Assembly: GCA_017984435.1 (NCBI GenBank)
Contig: JAGNZK010000029.1
Location: 1 to 38,949 of the forward strand
Length of the DNA stretch: 38,949 nt
DNA from: Nitrosomonas sp.
GTDB lineage: Bacteria > Pseudomonadota > Gammaproteobacteria > Burkholderiales > Nitrosomonadaceae
Direction of reading: 5' to 3'
This document shows, piece by piece, positions 35,946-38,949 of this stretch. Positions within the stretch are counted from its first letter, which is position 1. Every line of letters starts with the position of its first letter. The notes beneath the pieces were generated by a model that was given only the letters and a program-made list of their open reading frames with translations, had not been told where the DNA came from and did not search any database. The position numbers were made by a program, and so were the translations under genes.

Positions 35946-37184
35946 ATGAACAAAGCGAGAGAAAATAGAAACTTGATTGTTGGTCTCGATATCGGTACAT
36001 CCAAAATTGTGGCTGTCGTCGCGGAAGTCATTCCGGAAGGCGGCTTTGAAGTGATTGGTTTAGGCAGTCACCCTTCACGTGGATTGAAAAAAGGAGTGGT
36101 GGCGAATATCGAAACAACGGTGAATGCCATTCAACGTGCTTTGGAAGAAGCGGAATTAATGGCGGACTGTAAAATTCATGAAGTGTATACCGGTATTGCC
36201 GGTAGCCATATCAAAGGCTTTAATTCGGACGGCATGGTGCCCATCAAGGATAAGGAAGTTACGGAGAAAGATGTGGAACGGGTAATGGAAGCCGCAAAGG
36301 CGGTGAACATACCGGCGGATCAGCAAATCCTGCATATCCTGAATCAGGAATTCATCATTGACGGTCAGGAAGATGTACGCGAGCCGGTGGGGATGAGTGG
36401 CATACGGTTGGAAGTGAAAGTGCATATTGTGACCGGCGCAGTTTCTGCGGCACAGAATATTATGAAGTGTGTGCATCGCTGTGGCTTGGAAGTGCGCGAT
36501 TTGATACTGCAACCATTGGCGTCGGCGATGGCCGTGTTGTCCGACGATGAAAAAGATCTGGGTGTCTGCCTAGTGGATATCGGTGGTGGAACGACGGATA
36601 TCGCAGTGTTTACCAATGGTGCCATCCGGCATACTGCAGTGATTCCGATTGCCGGTGATCAAGTGACTAATGATATTGCGATGGCATTGCGTACCCCCAC
36701 TAAAAGTGCCGAGGACATCAAGTGCCGTTATGGTTGCGCGTTAAGGAGTTTGGCAGATACTCAGGAGATGGTAGAAGTTCCTGATGTGGGTAATCGCGGT
36801 TCGCGTCAGCTTTCCAGACAAACGCTGGCGGAGGTAATCGAGCCGCGGGTAGAAGAGCTGTATTGTATGGTGCAAGCCGAGCTACGCCGCAGCGGATTTG
36901 AAGAGCTACTTTCATCGGGAATAGTGATTACAGGCGGTTCTGCCTCATTACGGGGCATGGTGGAATTGGGTGAAGAGATTTTTCACATGCCGGTGCGCTT
37001 GGGGTTGCCTAATTACCATGGCAATTTAAAGGAAGTGATTCATACGCCACGATATTCTACGGGTATTGGCTTAATTCTCGCCGGTATCGAGCAGATGCAG
37101 CATCAACAAGGTTCAAAATTACAGGGGGGGTCCGCCAAGCAGATTCTTTCGAGAATGAAAGGATGGTTTCAGAGAAATTTTTAA
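35946..37184 (+). CDS. ftsA: cell division protein FtsA
   Basis: This 412-residue actin-like ATPase anchors FtsZ to the membrane. It shows the phosphate-binding loops VGLDIGTSKIVAVV (near residues 12-25) and VDIGGGTTDIAVF, a SHMA/1C domain between, and a C-terminal basic amphipathic end (ILSRMKGWFQRNF) that fits the membrane-targeting helix. An AGGGAGA ribosome-binding site precedes the ATG. A 68-bp gap with a strong ribosome-binding site separates it from ftsZ, so ftsZ can be translated at a higher level. Confidence 0.95.
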   Translation: MNKARENRNLIVGLDIGTSKIVAVVAEVIPEGGFEVIGLGSHPSRGLKKGVVANIETTVNAIQRALEEAELMADCKIHEVYTGIAGSHIKGFNSDGMVPIKDKEVTEKDVERVMEAAKAVNIPADQQILHILNQEFIIDGQEDVREPVGMSGIRLEVKVHIVTGAVSAAQNIMKCVHRCGLEVRDLILQPLASAMAVLSDDEKDLGVCLVDIGGGTTDIAVFTNGAIRHTAVIPIAGDQVTNDIAMALRTPTKSAEDIKCRYGCALRSLADTQEMVEVPDVGNRGSRQLSRQTLAEVIEPRVEELYCMVQAELRRSGFEELLSSGIVITGGSASLRGMVELGEEIFHMPVRLGLPNYHGNLKEVIHTPRYSTGIGLILAGIEQMQHQQGSKLQGGSAKQILSRMKGWFQRNF

Positions 37185-37252
37185 TGAGAAATTTCAAGGG
37201 TTGTGTTGGCAGTCAGGTGGCTTTAATTTCAATGTACTAAAGGAGAAACATT

Positions 37253-38410
37253 ATGTTCGAAATCATGAATAACGAAACTCAGGAAGCAGTCATCAAAGTT
37301 GTTGGCGTGGGTGGTTGCGGCAGCAATGCAGTGGATCATATGATCCAGAATGGCATGCAAGGTGTTGAGTTTATCAGTATGAATACTGATGCACAGGCAT
37401 TGAAAGGGAATAAAGCGTCGACGATATTGCAACTGGGTACCGGTATTACCAAAGGGTTGGGCGCAGGGGCAAATCCTGAAATCGGACGTGAAGCCGCGCT
37501 TGAAGATCGCGATCGCATTGCGGAGCTGATTCAAGGTGCGGATATGCTGTTTATCACCGCAGGCATGGGCGGTGGAACTGGCACCGGTGCAGCACCGGTG
37601 GTTGCACAAGTTGCCAAAGAAATGGGTATTTTAACCGTGGCGGTGGTCAGTAAGCCATTCGCTTTTGAAGGCAAGCGCCTGTTGGCTGCGAAAGCAGGCA
37701 TGGAAGCGCTCTCCCAGCATGTTGATTCGTTGATTGTGATTCCTAACGATAAACTGATGATGGTGTTAGGCAACGACATTTCCATGCTGGATGCATTTAA
37801 AGCCGCTAATGATGTGCTCTACGGTGCGGTAGCCGGTATTGCCGAAGTGATTAATTGTCCAGGTCTGGTTAACGTTGATTTTGCCGACGTAAAAACCGTG
37901 ATGTCGGAAATGGGTATGGCGATGATGGGTTCAGCTTTAGCCGCCGGCGTTGATCGCGCTCGCGTTGCCGCAGAACGTGCAGTTTCAAGTCCGTTGCTGG
38001 AAGATATTTCTTTATCAGGTGCTCGGGGTATTCTGGTCAATATTACCGCCAGTGCATCGCTCAAAATGCGCGAAGTGCACGAAGTGATGAGCGCTATTAA
38101 AAATTTGACCGCCGAAGATGCGACCATTATTGTAGGTACGGTCATTGACGAAAATATGGCTGAAGATTTACGTGTGACCATGGTAGCTACCGGATTGGGT
38201 AATCTGGTCAATCAAAGTCAAGGCCAGAACACACCCTTAACGGTTATTCATAGCCGTACTGGGACAGATGACCGGGATTCCATATATGCCACTGAAGAAC
38301 CGGCAGTTATGCGTACAGGTAGAAGAAGCAACGCCACAGTGGCAGCAATGCGTCAATCCGGTGTTGATCCAATGGACATCCCAGCTTTCTTGAGAAGACA
38401 AGCGGATTAG
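37253..38410 (+). CDS. ftsZ: cell division GTPase FtsZ
   Basis: This 385-residue tubulin homologue forms the division ring. The GTP-binding signature GGGTGTG is at residues 106-112, after VGVGGCGSNAVDHM (17-30). NVDFADVKTVM is the T7 loop, and the C-terminal peptide DPMDIPAFLRRQAD binds FtsA/ZipA. The ribosome-binding site AAAGGAGA just upstream is the strongest in the cluster. It is the last gene of the run and is followed by a hairpin terminator 28 bp downstream. lpxC, which follows ftsZ in many proteobacteria, is not seen within the remaining about 540 bp. Confidence 0.97.
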   Translation: MFEIMNNETQEAVIKVVGVGGCGSNAVDHMIQNGMQGVEFISMNTDAQALKGNKASTILQLGTGITKGLGAGANPEIGREAALEDRDRIAELIQGADMLFITAGMGGGTGTGAAPVVAQVAKEMGILTVAVVSKPFAFEGKRLLAAKAGMEALSQHVDSLIVIPNDKLMMVLGNDISMLDAFKAANDVLYGAVAGIAEVINCPGLVNVDFADVKTVMSEMGMAMMGSALAAGVDRARVAAERAVSSPLLEDISLSGARGILVNITASASLKMREVHEVMSAIKNLTAEDATIIVGTVIDENMAEDLRVTMVATGLGNLVNQSQGQNTPLTVIHSRTGTDDRDSIYATEEPAVMRTGRRSNATVAAMRQSGVDPMDIPAFLRRQAD

Positions 38411-38437
38411 TCTGATTTATTGGGGAATGCTTTGCTG

Positions 38438-38466
38438 CCCTGTTGGTGATCCGGCAGGGTGGTTTT
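38438..38466 (+). terminator. rho-independent terminator after ftsZ
   Basis: CCCTGTTGG-TGAT-CCGGCAGGG folds to a 9-bp stem (two G-U pairs) with a 4-nt loop at 38438-38459, followed by TGGTTTT. It lies 28 bp after the ftsZ stop and would close the whole dcw transcript. Confidence 0.7.
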
Positions 38467-38497
38467 GCAAATGACTCAATTTGAATGATCGGAAGAA

Positions 38498-38632
38498 ATG
38501 ATTGTTGGGGCTGTGCTTGTGCTAACTGCTTTAGTTTCTCTAAGCCCTAAGAGCGATAAGATTTCAGTAATCGGGCGGGATTATAAAATACTATTTGGAG
38601 CCTATAAAAAGTATCTCAAACCGGATGATTAA
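38498..38632 (+). CDS. possible 44-residue membrane or secreted peptide
   Basis: A short frame begins MIVGAVLVLTALVSLS, a hydrophobic stretch like a signal or membrane anchor, followed by a charged tail ending KYLKPDD. A GGAAGAA sequence precedes the ATG but is very close to it. The frame overlaps the end of the minus-strand frame at 38629 by four bases. No family is recognised, and it may be chance, since it lies right after a terminator. Confidence 0.25.
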   Translation: MIVGAVLVLTALVSLSPKSDKISVIGRDYKILFGAYKKYLKPDD

Positions 38633-38823
38633 TGATCCAGAAAGCTCCCGCCATTATTGATGCATGTCTCTTTAATGAAAGATGGCTGTAATTTATGGTT
38701 TTTTGTAGTTCCGCTGTAATAGTGTTTATCTGAAATAATGCCATCCGGATCTTTAAACTTCAGACATCGCCCGATACGTTTTTCCTCTGGGCAACTCGTT
38801 CCGCGGGTGCAGTATTTTGTCAT
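38629..38823 (-). CDS. hypothetical small cysteine-containing protein
   Basis: The frame is open from 38892 (87 residues), but the ATG at 38823 has an AGGGTGG ribosome-binding-like sequence about 4-6 nt before it, so I give the 64-residue form starting MTKYCTRGTSCPEEK. It contains four cysteines (YCTRGTSC, GRCLKF, ETCINNGG) and ends GGSFLDH. Nothing is recognised. A small metal-binding or disulfide-bonded protein is possible. Only spacing and the ribosome-binding-like site support it, so confidence is low. Confidence 0.35.
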   Translation of the reverse strand: MTKYCTRGTSCPEEKRIGRCLKFKDPDGIISDKHYYSGTTKNHKLQPSFIKETCINNGGSFLDH

Positions 38824-38949
38824 TAGTCCACCCTGAACAATTCTATTTTCAGGCATAAGCGCCAGCAAGACGATGATTGGTTCTGTCATCATTGGTTGGT
38901 AGCCAATCCAAGCGCAGGAAAATCAAGACAAGAAGAAGTCGCAGCTTCC

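Overview
The window looks like a chromosomal segment of a betaproteobacterium, most plausibly in or near the Nitrosomonadaceae. This placement rests on the complete beta/gammaproteobacterial-type division and cell-wall (dcw) cluster, meso-DAP peptidoglycan, moderate GC, and my recollection of similar gene sets. No rRNA or other taxonomic marker is present, so it is an inference.

Layout. (1) 1-6.3 kb: minus-strand core genes. A VanZ-domain membrane protein lies at the left edge, with a 24-residue membrane peptide gene next to it. A tight six-gene operon then reads right to left: cysteine desulfurase, LicC-like nucleotidyltransferase, HIT protein, fatty acid desaturase, phosphoglycerate mutase, and hypoxanthine-type DNA glycosylase. 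(2) 6.3-20 kb: an accessory region full of decay. It holds a truncated nucleotidyltransferase-substrate-binding (HepT-like) gene, an orphan type I methylase hsdM, a YhcG/DUF1016 nuclease gene cut off inside its catalytic domain next to an IstB-like P-loop scrap, and a DUF4258 toxin-antitoxin-like pair. It continues with the 3' half of a tRNA-Thr (possible attachment-site remnant) and an intact IS4-family element with a perfect 9-bp target duplication. A 1260-residue FG-GAP/RTX protein follows, built from two copies of one module (seven FG-GAP repeats plus an RTX block each). Last come a frameshifted IS5-family element, a SLOG-SLATT membrane protein, and a broken TIR-domain gene. An AlkA-type glycosylase closes the region. 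(3) 20.5-38.4 kb: the dcw cluster, 16 genes on the plus strand in the order mraZ-rsmH-ftsL-ftsI-murE-murF-mraY-murD-ftsW-murG-murC-murB-ddl-ftsQ-ftsA-ftsZ. It is preceded by a MraZ operator of GTGGGA repeats at a 10-bp period and followed by a strong hairpin terminator. (4) 38.4-38.9 kb: two doubtful small ORFs.

How the parts work together. The dcw genes supply lipid II synthesis (MurE, F, D, C, B, Ddl, MraY, MurG) and the septal machine (FtsL, I, W, Q, A, Z). Most cytoplasmic Mur genes are joined by stop/start overlaps, which implies translational coupling. The accessory block looks like a repeatedly invaded site: several defence- or conflict-type genes (type I R-M, YhcG, TA, SLOG/SLATT, TIR) sit beside IS elements, and most have lost a domain or a partner. 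The best candidates for undescribed biology are the duplicated propeller/RTX protein and the SLOG-SLATT protein with its dead TIR neighbour.
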